Origin: Juglans regia | Taxonomy: Eukaryota > Streptophyta > Magnoliopsida > Fagales > Juglandaceae | Direction: 5' to 3' | DNA: 64,000 nt | Assembly (NCBI RefSeq): GCF_001411555.2 | Contig: NC_049907.1 | Location: forward strand, 33,371,866-33,435,865 | Made by a program: the position numbers and the translations under genes | The notes under the pieces: generated by a model | The model's input: only the letters and a program-made list of their open reading frames with translations | Told to the model about the DNA's origin: nothing | Database searches by the model: none | Shown: positions 20,919-33,340 of the stretch, one piece after another | How positions within the stretch are numbered: the stretch's first letter is position 1 | How the letters are laid out: the number at the start of each line of letters is the position of its first letter

Positions 20919-22238
20919 GAGTATTAGTAGTGGATTCAATAAAGTCAAATTTTAGTTCAAGAACAGCTAAAGTGTAACAATGGGCTTAACAAATGAACAA
21001 TAATTTTAACTTCAGATGAATTCATTGGCTAAAATATTCTCTTCCTGCTGCTTCTTCTCTCCCGTGCAAGTAGAAAAATTCTAAGAAATTTACACGGCCT
21101 GCCTTTTCTCTCTTCATTTCCCCTCTTTCAGCTTGAACAAAACCCCAAGTACCGAAACAAAACCCACTCACAAAGGCCATTGACTCCCACCATCGCAACC
21201 ACACGGAACGCCATCGACTCCCAGTTGCAACTGCGGAATGCCATCATCTTCAACAGTCGCCACCGTAAGCCATGCAAACACCATTTTTCTTTCTCTGTTT
21301 TTTCTATCTTCCCTAGCGATTTTAATTTCAGGCTCTTAACTTTTTCCAAATCATGGGTTCTGCCTCCATAAAATCAAATATCATAAAACATCCATTAAAA
21401 TTCGAAAAGGCAGGATTTAATTGTTCTCTTGATGTGTTCTGTCTCAGAGCTAGGATTTAATTGTTCTCTTGATGTGTTCTGTCTCAGAGCTAGGATTTAA
21501 TTAGTTAGTTCCATTTATTTTTCTCTCGGTATTTCTTATTATGAAGTAGATTTTTAAGATTCAGGGATTTTCTAACACCCTTGGTGGTGCCCAGTGTGAA
21601 AGTTGGATTTAGGTGTCTGATATTATTATTGCTTCATTGCCTGAACAACCGCTTGGATTTATAGTGCTTTCTAAGAAAGTCTCCTGGCTCGTAATAGGCT
21701 CCACAAATCTCTTTGCGAAGCCTCCTTTGGCTTCAAAGTTCATTAGCCCTGCTGCCGGTGTTGGTGGGAGTCAGCTTAGTTGAGGCCTGCTGCAATCCCC
21801 ATGGCTCATTTGCCTGTTTTTGCTGCTTGGACTGATACCTAAATAGCTTATATGCATTTTTCACGTAAAAATTTTTCATGCAGTTGGAAAAGGAATAAAT
21901 ATGACCGTAAATTTTAATACAACAATATACTTTTATATAATCACATATTAGTTGAAAAAATATGACCATTGTAAAAAAATGACCGTTAGAAAATTTTATC
22001 TGTTGAAACAATATGAACGTTAGAAAATTAATGAATAGTTTTTAAATAATGAATAAATATTCAAATTACAATTAGAATTAAAATAAATGAAAAGTTTAAA
22101 ATCAATATTTTAATAGAATAGTGAAAGATTTGTTGAGTCTATTATTTGATATTGTTGAAAAATAGCGAGCTAAATTTGTAAAAGTGAATTTCTTAGTCAA
22201 ATTTTGGCTAAAGTTTGTTGAGCCCGCTACTAGTGCTC
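20919..22238. mobile_element. Non-autonomous DNA transposon (MITE-like), 1.32 kb, copy 1
   Basis: The ends are GAGTATTAGTAGTGGATTCA and the complement of ...GCCCGCTACTAGTGCTC, an inverted pair shared with the element at 22347-22907. It sits between codons of LINE B (VSK|VIVNRLK). The left flank is TAA; the matching right TAA appears lost. The inside includes a gene-like, less A+T-rich segment (21030-21370) and a 40-bp tandem duplication. No transposase. Confidence 0.7.
21412..21491. repeat. Perfect 40-bp tandem duplication
   Basis: Two identical 40-bp units beginning AGGATTTAATTGTTCTCTTG (21412-21451, 21452-21491), followed by the first 11 bases of a third. It lies inside MITE copy 1. Confidence 0.95.
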
Positions 22239-22346
22239 GGTCATAGTGAATAGACTCAAGGTTTTTCTATATGCTATTATTTTTTAGTCGCAGTGTGCCT
22301 TTGTTGGTGGAAGGTTGATAACTGACAATGTTTTAGTGGCCTATGA

Positions 22347-22907
22347 GAGCACTAGTAGTGGGCTCAACAAAGTTAAAATTTGGTCAAAGTTTAACTAAAT
22401 TATACAAAAAGGGATTATAGTGGACTCAATAAAGCTACAGTAATTTTAGCTTTCAATATTTTCACTAGCCAAATTTGGCCAGCCCAATGGGTTGGCAAAT
22501 ATTATTTTCATCATAAAATATTCATCTTTCCTGGTTTGTTTCCTTTACTTTTTATTTTTTCTGGGCAGTGCCAATCCAATCTCTGTGCGATTTGGAATCT
22601 GGAAACAAAAATTGGTGTGTTTACCTCGCCGAGAGAGACAGACAGTCTTCTACTCCCATTGCCAAAATATAGCTTGAAATAAAAACATAAACAGGTGTGT
22701 GTATTTTTATTTTATTTTAGACTAATTGTATCCAATTACAATTAGAATTAAAATAAATGAAAAAATCAAAATCAATATTTTAATAGAATAATGATAGATT
22801 TGTTGAGTCTGTTATTTAGTATTGTTAAAGAGTGACTAGCTAAATTTATAAAAGTGAATTTTTTAGCCAAATTTTGGTCAAATTTTATTGAGTCCACTAC
22901 TAAGCTC
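22347..22907. mobile_element. Non-autonomous DNA transposon (MITE-like), 561 bp, copy 2
   Basis: Ends GAGCACTAGTAGTGGGCTCA and the complement of ...GAGTCCACTACTAAGCTC. TGA at 22344-22346 is repeated at 22908-22910; removing element plus one TGA restores LINE B (VAYELVNYLRH). Its 3' half (from about 22735) matches copy 1 closely, but its centre differs. A 3-bp TGA/TAA duplication fits a PIF/Harbinger (Tourist) origin best. Confidence 0.75.
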
Positions 22908-23716
22908 TGAGCTGGTTAATTATTTGAGGCACAAAAAAATGGTAAAAATGTTATATGTCCTTTAAATTGGATATGAGCAAGACCTACGTTCGAGTGGAGT
23001 GGAGTTTTTTAGAAGAAATTATGTTAAAATTGGGTTTTGCTCAATCTTTTGTGAAGCTGATTATGCAATGTGTGAAGACAATTTCTTTCTTAGTTTTGGT
23101 TCATGGGGAGTCTCATGGACCTATTTTACCTACTAGGTGAATTAGGCAAGGAGATCCATTATCCCCTTACCTATTTCTTCTATGTACTGAGGGTCTCATT
23201 ACTTTGTTAAAAGATGCAGATACTAAACAGCTTGTGAGGTGATTAGAGTGTGCCAAGGGGCTCCAATGGTGAGTCATTTATTGTTCGCGGATGATAGCAT
23301 TATTTTTTTTAGAGCTGATGTCCAAACTAATAGACATATTCAGGGGGTTTTAGAGAAGTATGAGGAAACATCTGGTCAGAAAGTTAATAAAGAGAAAACT
23401 ATTGTGATTTTTTCAAAAAATGTTGATTCTGGTAAACAAAGGGAGTTGTTGAGTTTGTGGGGTGTTAGGACCTTCCAACAATATGATAAATATCTAGGGT
23501 TACCTAACCTAGTGGGGATGTCCAAATCTAGAGCTTTTGCTGATATTAAGAGAAGGGTGTAGAATAAGTTGCATAGCTGGAAAGAAAAACTGTTATCACA
23601 AGGTATGAGAGAAGTTCTCATTAAAACAGTGGCTTTGTCAATTCCCACTTATGCTATGTCTTGTTTCAAGCCGCCATTGAGTTTTTGTAGAGAATTGGAA
23701 GGGATGATGGCTAGAT

Positions 23717-26584
23717 TGTAACACTCGGACCCAAAATTGGTATAGTCGGACTTTAGTTTTTTATTCATTTATTTTTTTATTGGAGCTTGATTTTTTTTAA
23801 GTTTTTATTTTACGGACTTGAGTAGTGATTTTTTTTTTTTGGTCTCTTTCGGTCTTTTATCTCTTATTTCCCGTAATTTTTTTTTTCACGTCGTGCATGC
23901 TCACACACAACACAAACTGTCATCCGAGCACACGTCTCTCTCTCGGCTCTCTAGGGTTTCACCTCATATATATATATAGATACTCATAGGTTTTTCCCAT
24001 GCTATTAGAAACTGCCCAGACTCTAGCCGCCGCACCACCTTGGAATCGCAAGCCCAACCTCCTTTCCCTCGGTTTCTTGCACTCCCATACCGAGAGTCAC
24101 CCCACGTAAGCCAGCCCTCCGTCGTCCCTTTCTACCTCCACCAGTGCACCCCTCGTAAGCCTCTGATCAGCTAACCCATCTCCACTGTGCACCGACCAGA
24201 ATTCACGCTGCCCACCCAAGCAAAATCGACACACCGTGCATGCTTTGCATCTCCACGGATCACAACTCCACCTCGCTGTGCATCACCTCCTCTTGACCAT
24301 CACTGGAGTCCAGCTCCTCCGCCGTTCGCGACTACACCACCACTAGAGTGCCGAGAAACAACCATTTGCAGAGTGAATCGAAACTCCTCTGTTTTGAGTC
24401 TGAAAAACAGAGCATTTGGTTGCTCCCCCAAGCACAGCAATTTCGCACTACCAACCCTTTCGGGCGTTTCCTCCGCGGCGCAAAGGGAACCCGTAATACA
24501 GCACCTCAGCCACGCCTCGCCGTGCCACCGACGATAGCCACCCCAGGCCGTCGCCGCGTGTAACTCTCTCGGTAAGGAGCCTCTCTCTCTCCATCTCCTT
24601 CTCCGTGCTCTCGTACCTCTCTCTCTCTCTCTCTCAGTGCCTCACCACCGTGATCTTCTTCGCCGCATCGCGCGCAGCTCCTCCCTTGGCGGTGAGTACC
24701 TCGCGCCCCTGTTCTCACGGTTGTGCACCGAGACTGCATGAATGTTTTTTTTCCAGTCTACGTAACTGTTATTTTGCATAGTATTTTCAAAAGGGAATTA
24801 CAGTTTTACCCTTAGTTTTAGAATGTGTTCAAGTTGATATTTTTGGTCTGTTTTTACGTGGTTTATACGGGTGGTATAAGAATTTTACAGACAATAAATA
24901 GGATTTCAAATTGTACTTTGGTAGCAAATTATTTTAGTAATTGTGAAATTTTATTTTAAACTTTTAAATTACGATTAAAGCTTTTTGTTTATTATTTAAC
25001 GAAAGTTTTACTTGTACTTACCTTGAATCGCTTAAGTATTTTATCATGTTATTAAATAAATGTTTATTTTAAGAGTAAACAATACTGGTGTATTGTTATT
25101 TCTACATTTTAGATATATTTTAGTCTTTTTAATAATAGTTATGGTTTATTTTAAAATATTTTGGGATAATTATATTACTTAGTATTAAACTTCATAAGTT
25201 GTTTTCATTAATAAATAGGTCTGACTTTTAAATGTCTTAGTCATGGTATTAAATTGGCATTGACGATTTTAGAAAGTGATGATTGGTAATTTTAGGTTTT
25301 GAGGAATTGAATAGGTTATTTTATAAGCTTAGGATTAAATATTGAGATACGTGATTAATTGGAAATTTATGAGAATTACGTGATTATTTTATAGGTGATG
25401 ATTAATTATTATCCGACGTTTTTGAGGAATTTTGAAAAAGCTAAGAAGTCCAGGTAAGCGGGGTTCCTATGCTAGACTTTGCATTAAAATAAAATGAGCT
25501 GAGATCATTTTTGGAAAATATGCATGTTTTGCTAAAAGAAATTTGAATTACCTCAGTTATTTGTTCTGCATTACTCATGAGATTATGTTTAAGAAGAAAA
25601 TATTTTCTGTCATGATTGGTGTAGACATAAGTTTATTTTTGACATTTTGTTTCTGAACTTTGAAAATGAGAGCGAATATGAAATTTGTACATAAATTATG
25701 TTGTGATATGATTTTGTTCTGTTCTGAAGATTTTTGTTCAGTACACTGTTTGGAAAAGACGTGATTTCTGAAAACTTTTGGCATGAATCTCTGATTTTGA
25801 ATTTGATTCTGTTTCCATTCTGTTCAGTTACGGCCCTGCCACGGGTGATAATAGTGGCATACGGCCCAACCACGGGTTACAATAGTGGATACGGCCTAAC
25901 CACGAGTAATAATAGTGGATACGGCCTAACCACGGGTTATAATAGTGGATACGGCCCCAACCACGGGTAATAATAGTGGATACGGCCCTGCCATGGGTTA
26001 TAGTAGTGGTCTCTGTTTTGAGTGCACACCCTGGGTGACAGAGTGTTTTATGTTTTGCTTGGCTATCCGCAGATGCACAACCCTACCGCAGGGGTTATAC
26101 ATGGCCTCTGTTCTGATATGATGTTATGATGATGATGATGATCATTTATGCTATGCCAAAGAATATTTTGAATGAAATTATTTCTAAATCTTCGCTCTGA
26201 TATTTTGATAACATGTTTTGCTTCCGCACTCTGAAAATGAAAATATTTTGTTCTGCATTCTAATTTCTGTAAATGCTCATGTTTATACACTGGTATATGT
26301 TCTCTGCTTACTGAGTTGTTGATAACTCACCCCTTATTTCCAATTATTTTTCAGATGATTTTTGAATAAACCAGCTAAGGATCAAAATTATGGAGCAGGG
26401 TGAGATGATTAGTTAAGCATAGTGGATTATTCATAGAAGATTTCTGAGAAGTGGCAGATTTTATTAAGAGACTTTGTAGTATTCTGATGACGTTATATTT
26501 TGGAGTCTATAAATATATTGATGAATTGTGAGTTTTAAGTTATAGGGAGTAACTCTTCGATCCCTGCGGGATCGGGGCGTTACA
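23717..26584. mobile_element. Solo LTR (2868 bp) of a long-LTR gypsy-type element
   Basis: It starts TGTAACACTCGGACCC and ends GGGGCGTTACA (terminal TGTAAC/GTTACA inverted repeat). It is flanked by the 5-bp duplication TAGAT (23712-23716 and 26585-26589), which rejoins LINE B exactly. The large size and the GATCCCTGCGGGATCGGGGC end are like LTRs of Tekay/Del-type elements; this clade call is from memory. It contains a TATA run (23970-23981), CT microsatellites (24577-24640) and a 30-bp tandem array. No internal region, primer site or coding sequence was seen. Confidence 0.75.
25829..26009. repeat. Six-copy 30/31-bp tandem array inside the solo LTR
   Basis: Units of the form TACGGCCYAACCACGGGTTA followed by AATAGTGGA, six copies with a few substitutions. 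A related 'CCCTACCGCAGGGGTTATA' half-unit follows at 26080-26100. Confidence 0.9.
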
Positions 26585-28468
26585 TAGATTCTGGTGGGGG
26601 CAGAGGGATAGGGAGCAAAAAATGCATTGGCTAAGTTGACAAAAATTGTGTACTTCTAAGTTCAGAGGTGGAATAGATTTTAGAAGATTTCATTCCTTTA
26701 ATATGGCTTTATTGGTTAAGCAGGGTTGGAGGATATTACAAAATGAAGGGTCTTTGTTACAAATGATCTATAAGGTCAAATACTTTCCAAATAGTACTTT
26801 TCTCCAAGTTGCTTTGGGATTACATCCATCTTATGCATGAAGGGAGATCTTTGTGGTAAAAAAATGGCTGCTTGAAGGGTGTCGATGGAGGGTTGGGACG
26901 GGTGATTCTATTAAGATATGGAAAGACTATTGGGTCTCAAGTCATAAAGTCTTAATGCTGGACTGTGAAAATATGTTACATTCCTCTCAAGAAAATGCAA
27001 CTGTTGATAGTTTTATATGTCAGGAGACAAGAACATGGAAGGCTGATGATGTTATAGCTCTATTTAATCCAATAGTGGTTGAGAAAATTTTAAAGATTAG
27101 GCTATCTTTTACCCCTTACAGAGATAAATGGATCTAGTCAGAGGAGTCAAATGGTTGTTTTAGTGTGAAAGGTGCATACAAGATGATTCAAGCTTTGAGT
27201 TCAAGTGGTATTGGTGAAAGCTCTAGTTGGATACAAGATAAGCAGCTTTAGAAAAAGCTCTGGTAGATGAAAGTTCCAAGAAAAATTAGAACTTTTGCTT
27301 TGAGAGCTTATAGGGATATACTGCCTACTCTACACAACCTGAGATAGAGAAATATTGTTGTGGAGGGGGGTGCTGTTTTTGTGAAGAGACTAGAGAAGAT
27401 ATTAACCGTGCTTTATTCTTTTGTCATCAGCTTCAAGTAGTCTGGCAGAGGTATGTTCCAATGGTGTTGCTTTTTAAACCTTATAAGTGTTTTATGAAAA
27501 ATGTGAGACATGTTTTGACTAGAGGAAATGATGCAAATTTTACTCTTCTTTTTGTGCTTTGTTAGGGTGTTTGGTATAGGAGGAATAAGATGAAAATGGA
27601 GAAAGAGCTTATTACTCCTTTTGCAGCAGCTAACTTGGCAATGTCTCTTTATAAGTCTTATTCAGATTTAAGCTTATCAATTACTGCTGAGGTGAGGAAA
27701 ATTTGTAGATGGCAGCCTCCATTAAGGGGTTATTTGAAACTTAATGTTGATGAAGCTATTTTCTCAGATATGAGGAAGACTGGAATTGAGCTGATTTTAA
27801 GAGATAGCTATTGATAGGTGGCAATGGCAGCAACTATTTCAGAAATTGAAGTGAATGAACCTGCAACAGTCGAGTTACTTGCAATGCTAAGAGGGTTGCA
27901 ACTTTGCGTTCCTCTTGGTATGGGAACTTAGTTATGGAGGCAAAGAGCTTAATGAATTATTCCAGGAAGTTAGCATTGAGCATGTTAACCGAATGGATAA
28001 TGGAGTTGCACACACATTAGCTAGATATGCATGGAATGTTTTTGACGTTCAAATGTGGTGGGGAAATGTCCTCGATTTTGTTGATCATGCCTTTGGTTTG
28101 ATCAAGTTACTATGTAATTTGCTTTGGGTTTAAATGAAATTCTATTTAAAAAAAAAAAATGCAACACGAATGAATTTGAGGAATGTTATTTTTATCTTAA
28201 ATTTTATTAATTTTAATTTTATTAATCATTTAATAATATTTTAAATAGTTTTATAGACCAACCACTTGAATAAAAAACTAGTTAAGTCATGATACATCAA
28301 TAAATATAATTGAGAACAACAAAATTCATGAAAAAGTATTTCTCATGAATGTATTGCTACATGTCGGGCAAAAATTAGAAGATAATTATCGGTCTAAGCA
28401 ATTATATATTTTCAATTTCTTATAATAAATTTACAAGTATTTACTGTGCTATCTATAACAAAAATACT

Positions 28469-30645
28469 CTTTTTTTATTAAAACGTGACAACTTTCATTC
28501 ATAAGAATTACTCGATACAATGTTTTTCGAATTCTAGCTTACTAGAAATCATAACAGGCCCTTCCTGAACCCAACATTGCATTTCTTCTAAAGACAAAGC
28601 CAGTTTTCTAAGATGTGTGCTACTTCATTACCTTTTCTTCTTACAACTAATCTTCCAACCATTCAACTCTTTGAAACTCTCTTTGACATCTTGAATAATC
28701 TGCCCATATGCTATCCAACATGTATCTGGATTCACCACAGCCTCTAAGATTACTTTTGCATCTCCTTCTATAATCACCCTGTTAAATCCCATATCTGTAC
28801 ACAACTCAATTGTTTTTCTCATGGCTGCTGCTTCTGCTATTAATGGTTGAGACAACAACAAGTTTGGTTCACTGCAGGCTGCCATTTGCTCTCCATTATG
28901 ATCCCTGATTATAACCCCAACTCCTACTTTCTGATTTTTTGAATCTATAGTAGCATCAAAGTTGACCTTAAGCCAACTTTCCCCAGGTTTTCTCCAAAAA
29001 ATCATCTCTAGCATTGGATTTCTTGTTGTATTCCTCATTTCTTTCTTCTGTTGTGCATCTTTGAATTCTTTTAAAGACAATAGGGCAGATTGAACAACCT
29101 ATTTGGGGCCATCAAAGTGATCCTCGAAGACACATCTATTTCTCCTGTGCCATATCCCTCTTAACAAAACTGCTACTTCTTCTAACTTCTCTTGAGGCAG
29201 CCTTGAGAGCATTGTACCCCATAATTTCATAAAATCTCCAACTATAACAGTCCACTTCTGTAAAGCACTTTCATTTTCTCCCCAAACATCACTCACAACA
29301 AAACATTGCCATAAAGCATGTAGGACAGTCTCCCTATCCTGTTTGCATAGTGGACAAACTTCATCTTCAACCACCTTTCTTTGCTTCAGTGCAGCCTTAG
29401 TAGGAAGAGCATTTGAACCAGCCCTCCAAAGAAAGTGTTTAGTTGCAACAGGTACCTGTAATTTCCACACTGATTTCCACAACCACTCCACCTGCCCCCC
29501 ATTTGATGATTCCCCTTCCCTCCTCAAGTGTTGTTGCTTTGCTACATAATAGCCACTTCTAACATTATAATTTCCATATTTGCTATAATTCCATATTAAT
29601 CTGTCTTCACAGTTTCTCTTACTAATTGAGATCCTGCAAATGATCTCAGCTTCCTCTTGACTGAAATGATGCTTTATTAAGGTCTCATTCCATAGTTGCA
29701 ACCCAGGTAGAATAAGGTCACAAACTCTTGCCTCATATCCCAATTCTGAAACTGGTGATTGCACACAGTAAGAAGAAGGTATTGGTAGCCATTTCTGACC
29801 CCAAACTTTTATCTATCTCCCATTGCCCACACGCCATACTAACCCTTCCTTCATGAGCTCTTTTGCTGACCACACACTCCTCTATATCAATGAGGGAGAA
29901 CATCCTATTTTTGCATCCAATATACTACCACCTTTAAAATATTTACTGCTATAGACTCTAGAAACCAATGAGTTTGGCTCGTTTAAAAACTTCCAGCTAT
30001 ACTTTGCTAACAAAGCCATGTTAAAATCTTCTATGTTCCTAAACCCCAACCCTCCCTCACCTTTTGACTTCCCAATTGAATGCCAGCTCTTCCAATGAAT
30101 CCCTTTTTGTCTCTCCCCTCTTCCCCCACCAAAACTTGGTCATCATAGTAGATATTTCATTACATAACCTTTTAGGTAACTGAAAAACATTCATAGGATA
30201 AGTTGGAACAGCTTGCAATACTGCTTTTATTAAAATCTCCTTACTAGCCTTAGATATATAGCAGTTTTTCCAACTACTAATTTTCTTCCATATTCTTTCT
30301 TTAATACTTCTGAATGCATTATACCTTGATCTACCAACTAGTGAAGGTAAACCAATATATTTTTCATAACACCCACATACCACTACCCTTGCTTCCCTTC
30401 TAATATTGTTTCTGTTTTCTTGATGTGTGTTGGAGCTAAAGAATAGAGAAGTTTTATCTCTATTAAGCTTCTGCCCCGATGCCATTTCATACTTGTATAA
30501 AACTGCTTGAAGATTGTCGCAATCTGATTTTGAGGCTCTGCAAAATATTACACCTTTGCAGATGATTGATTCTTGGTCCCCTCCTTGCTACTTTCACCTC
30601 CTTAACAAATTATCTTGTTCTGCTTTGTTAATCAAACAGCTTAGG
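28469..30645 (-). mobile_element. LINE C, 3' half (RT end, zinc region, RNase H)
   Basis: The minus-strand order is: ASGQKLNRDKTSLFFSS (30485), KYIGLPSLVGRSRYNAF, the zf-RVT region (29764-29099, with VCPLCKQDRETVLHALWQCF as the Cys/His motif), and an RNase H domain (29080-28628: WLKVNFDATID, GVGVIIRDHNGE and VIIEGDAKVILEAV). The 3' end is a short poly-A run (plus strand CTTTTTTTATT from 28469). A 13-bp target duplication TAACAAAAATACT lies at 28456-28468 and 38452-38464. The copy is interrupted at 30645/35470 by gypsy copy II. Confidence 0.88.
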
Positions 30646-31533
30646 TGATGAGAACCAAGGTGGGCCTAGTCTTAAAGATATTTTGCAAGTTCCAGATGGG
30701 CCAATTACAAGTTCTAGGGTCAAGAAAATCAAGGAGGCAATGCAAGAATTGATGCAATTCACTTGGAACGAGTTTAGCAAGAGCCCAACATTCAAGATGG
30801 GGCTTAAATGATGAAGATTCAGTTTTTATTCATTTCATAAGCTATGGAAGAGGACAACAACATGACTTAAAGGCGTTGGGCACTTGAAGGCTTTCAACTT
30901 GTTTAATTCATTTAAATGACTTATTTTATTAGTTTAGAATAGTTAGATTTATTATGAGAAGGACTTAAGGGCGACACCTATTCAAAGGGATGTTGGGAAA
31001 GTTATTATTTCTTACGAACTAGGGTTTTTGGGAAGGTCTTGTATTTTGGCCAAAGACTTATTTGGAAAGTTACTTTTCAAGATCTAGGGTTTCAAAAGGT
31101 TACTGTAGTGCTACTGTAGCCATGACATTGTAGCCACGACACTGTTCATCCAGGGGCATTTTGGGTAAAAAAGACTTTATTTTGGTTAGGGTTTAATTAG
31201 GTTTTGCTTTAAATACTCTTTGTAGCCTCATTTTAATAAGTTTATGAAATTTGATGAATTTATTCATTGTCAGTTGAGTTTATCTCCTCTTGTTCTTAAT
31301 TGAACTTTTGAATTTATCAAAGGTAAATCATAACTTTTGTGGCGTTCCTCCTTTGTAATCTGGGTTCTTGAGACGGGTTCTTCAACGGGTCTAGATTTTA
31401 ATATAATCTAGGTTCTTTAAATGAGTTTTCATCGGGTTTAGATTCTCCATCCATTGACTTGATTTTGGCTTTCTTGGGGAGTTTTCAAATTGATTGTGGT
31501 TTCAATGGATTCCATTACAGCGGGTTCATATCA
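30646..31533 (+). repeat. 5' LTR of gypsy copy II
   Basis: 888 bp from TGATGAGAACC to GGTTCATATCA. The first ~210 bases encode the degraded polyprotein tail. The primer site TGGTATTCAGAGC follows at 31536-31548. Confidence 0.93.
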
Positions 31534-32219
31534 TTTGGTATTCAGAGCAAGGTTTCCAATCAGGTCTAATTCTATCTTTTAATTCTTGCATCTTTATATT
31601 TAATTCTAGAGCTTCATTGTTCTAGAATTACAAAAAAAAAAAAAGTGGTGGCTGCCAAATTTCATTGTTCTAGGGTTTGTATTGGCTGAAATCTCTTGTT
31701 CTAGGGGCTGCCGTATATCACACTTATCCTAGGGTTTTTGAGTTATTGTTAGGGTTTTCTTAATTTTTTATTCTTTTGATTGTGATCAAATCAGTTGGTG
31801 AAAAGATAAGAAAAAAAAAAATCCGAAATTTTTTCTTAAGTCTTATCATTAAAGAGGCTACATACATTATTATTCTAGTGGTATCTAGTCTTATAGTTTC
31901 TATTTCATTCGTATAATTGTTTTGATTCACGTGTCGTTTTTATTATTTTATTATTTCTCTTGTTCTTGTTTCTTGGACCTAATTACTAGTTGAGATAAAA
32001 TAAGGTTGCATTGTCTTGATTGAGTTCAATTAGTTCTTAAAAAACTTGAGTGAGAAAACTCTTGAGATAAAATGCAAGAGAGTGTGAGACTATTATCGAA
32101 TAAAAAGTCAATTAAGAGTGAAACACGAGTGGAGTGTCATTACTTGAGTGTAAACATGTAAGGGAGTGTGTGAGGTTTTCTTTTTTTACCACTAACATTC
32201 TTTTGTGCAGTACCTTATA

Positions 32220-33330
32220 ATGTCTCATCGGAATAGCTCATCACCAAGGGGGAGATAAGATAACTCATCCTTTGTATTGCAAGCCATGCAACAACAGTTT
32301 GAGCGGTTAAACTTTGTGTTGGGCGAAGCGAGGGATAATATGGATTATCAAGAACCAGTGATTAGAAATTTGCAAGGTGTAAGAGATAGGAGGCGACGTG
32401 AGCCTAGTATTGAGAATGGGTATGAGAATGGAGAGTATGGTAAAGATGAGGAAGACCTAACATCTGAAATTGGATTGGGTAGACATAGAGGAGTTAGGCG
32501 TGGAATATGACTTAGGGCAAACCTAGGGGGTCGAGACAGAGTAGATTAGAACCTTGAGAGCATCAAAATGAAAATACCATCATAAAAAAGTAGAACTGAC
32601 CCTGAAGTTTATTTAGAGTGGGAGAAAAGAATAGAGTTTGTGTTTGATTGTCATAATTACTCTGAGGAGAAGAAGGTGAAGACGGCTGTAATTGTGTTCA
32701 CTGATTATGCGATTATTTGGTGGGATCAATTAGTGACCAATAGGAGGAGGAATCTTGAAAGGCCTGTAGAAACATGTAGAGAGTTGAAAGCTGTCATGAG
32801 GCAGAGATTTGTACCTAGCAACTACTATAAAGACCTCTACTAAAAACTACAAAATCTTACACAAGGGTCTAGGAGTGTAGAGGATTTACCATAAGGAGAG
32901 GTTATGATTCGGGCTAATGAAGTGGAGGATCGGGAGGCCACAATGACAAGATTTTTGAATGGGTTGAATAGGGAGATAGCCAATGTAGTTGAGTTGTAAC
33001 ATTATGTGGAGGTAGAGGACATGGTGCACATGGCTATAAAGGTGGAGAGGCGGCTAAAAGGAAAGGGTACATCAAGGTATACTTCGGCTTCTAGTACTCT
33101 TTGGAAACCAAAGTGGGACAAAAATGATCAAACTGTAACAAATGGGAAGACCGAACCACTTAAGGGAAAAGTTGAAGGTGAAGTTGAAACCTCAAGAAAA
33201 AGAGATAATGAGTTGAAAAATAATTGTGAGGCCGAGAGTTCAAAAAAAGAGGAGTGTGAAAGAAAAAAGAGAGTGAGAGGAAAAAAGAGAATGAGGCCGA
33301 AACATTAAAAGAAAGAGAGAGTGAAAAAGA
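32220..33330 (+). pseudogene. gag of gypsy copy II
   Basis: Segments in order: MQQQFERLNFVLGEARDNMD (32286), an Arg/Glu-rich linker, stops near 32508-32546, KKVKTAVIVFTDYAIIWWDQ, RQRFVPSNYYKDLY (ends at a stop, 32841-32843), then MEVEDMVHMAIKVERRLKGK (33006) and the Lys/Glu-rich tail. The start codon is unclear: the region equivalent to copy I's ATG reads ATGTCTCATCGG at 32220 but is followed by a stop. At least four disruptions. Confidence 0.8.
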
Positions 33331-33340
33331 AAATAGAGAG

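Larger units (their letters stand above)
20825..28158 (+). mobile_element. LINE B (L1-type), 5'-truncated within the RT, with three nested insertions
   Basis: Plus-strand pieces read in order: PISLYNMVYKLVSK (20878-20918), VIVNRLK and SQCAFVGGRLITDNVLVAYE (22240-22346), LVNYLRHKK and FKLDMSKTYVRVEWSFLEEI (22911-23030), IRQGDPLSPYLFLLC (23140-23185), HLLFADD with the RT catalytic ADD (23277-23297), the thumb to MMAR (23716), FWWGQRDREQKMHWLS (26589-26640), the zinc-finger region and an RNase H-like domain (27590-28133). The poly-A tail is at about 28147-28158. Gaps between pieces are MITEs at 20919-22238 and 22347-22907 and a solo LTR at 23717-26584; removing each restores the frame. Stops and shifts show it is dead. 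No clear target duplication was found. Confidence 0.85.

Noticed and set aside
24187..24739. Pro/Ser/Arg-rich open frames on both strands
   Set aside because: They lie within the solo LTR, with CT repeats and no recognisable domain; composition alone explains them.
25829..26009. 30-bp repeats considered as a CRISPR array
   Set aside because: Units abut without unique spacers; a simple tandem array in an LTR.
23717..26584. Complete LTR retrotransposon instead of a solo LTR
   Set aside because: No internal LTR pair, primer site, polypurine tract or coding domains were found between the ends.
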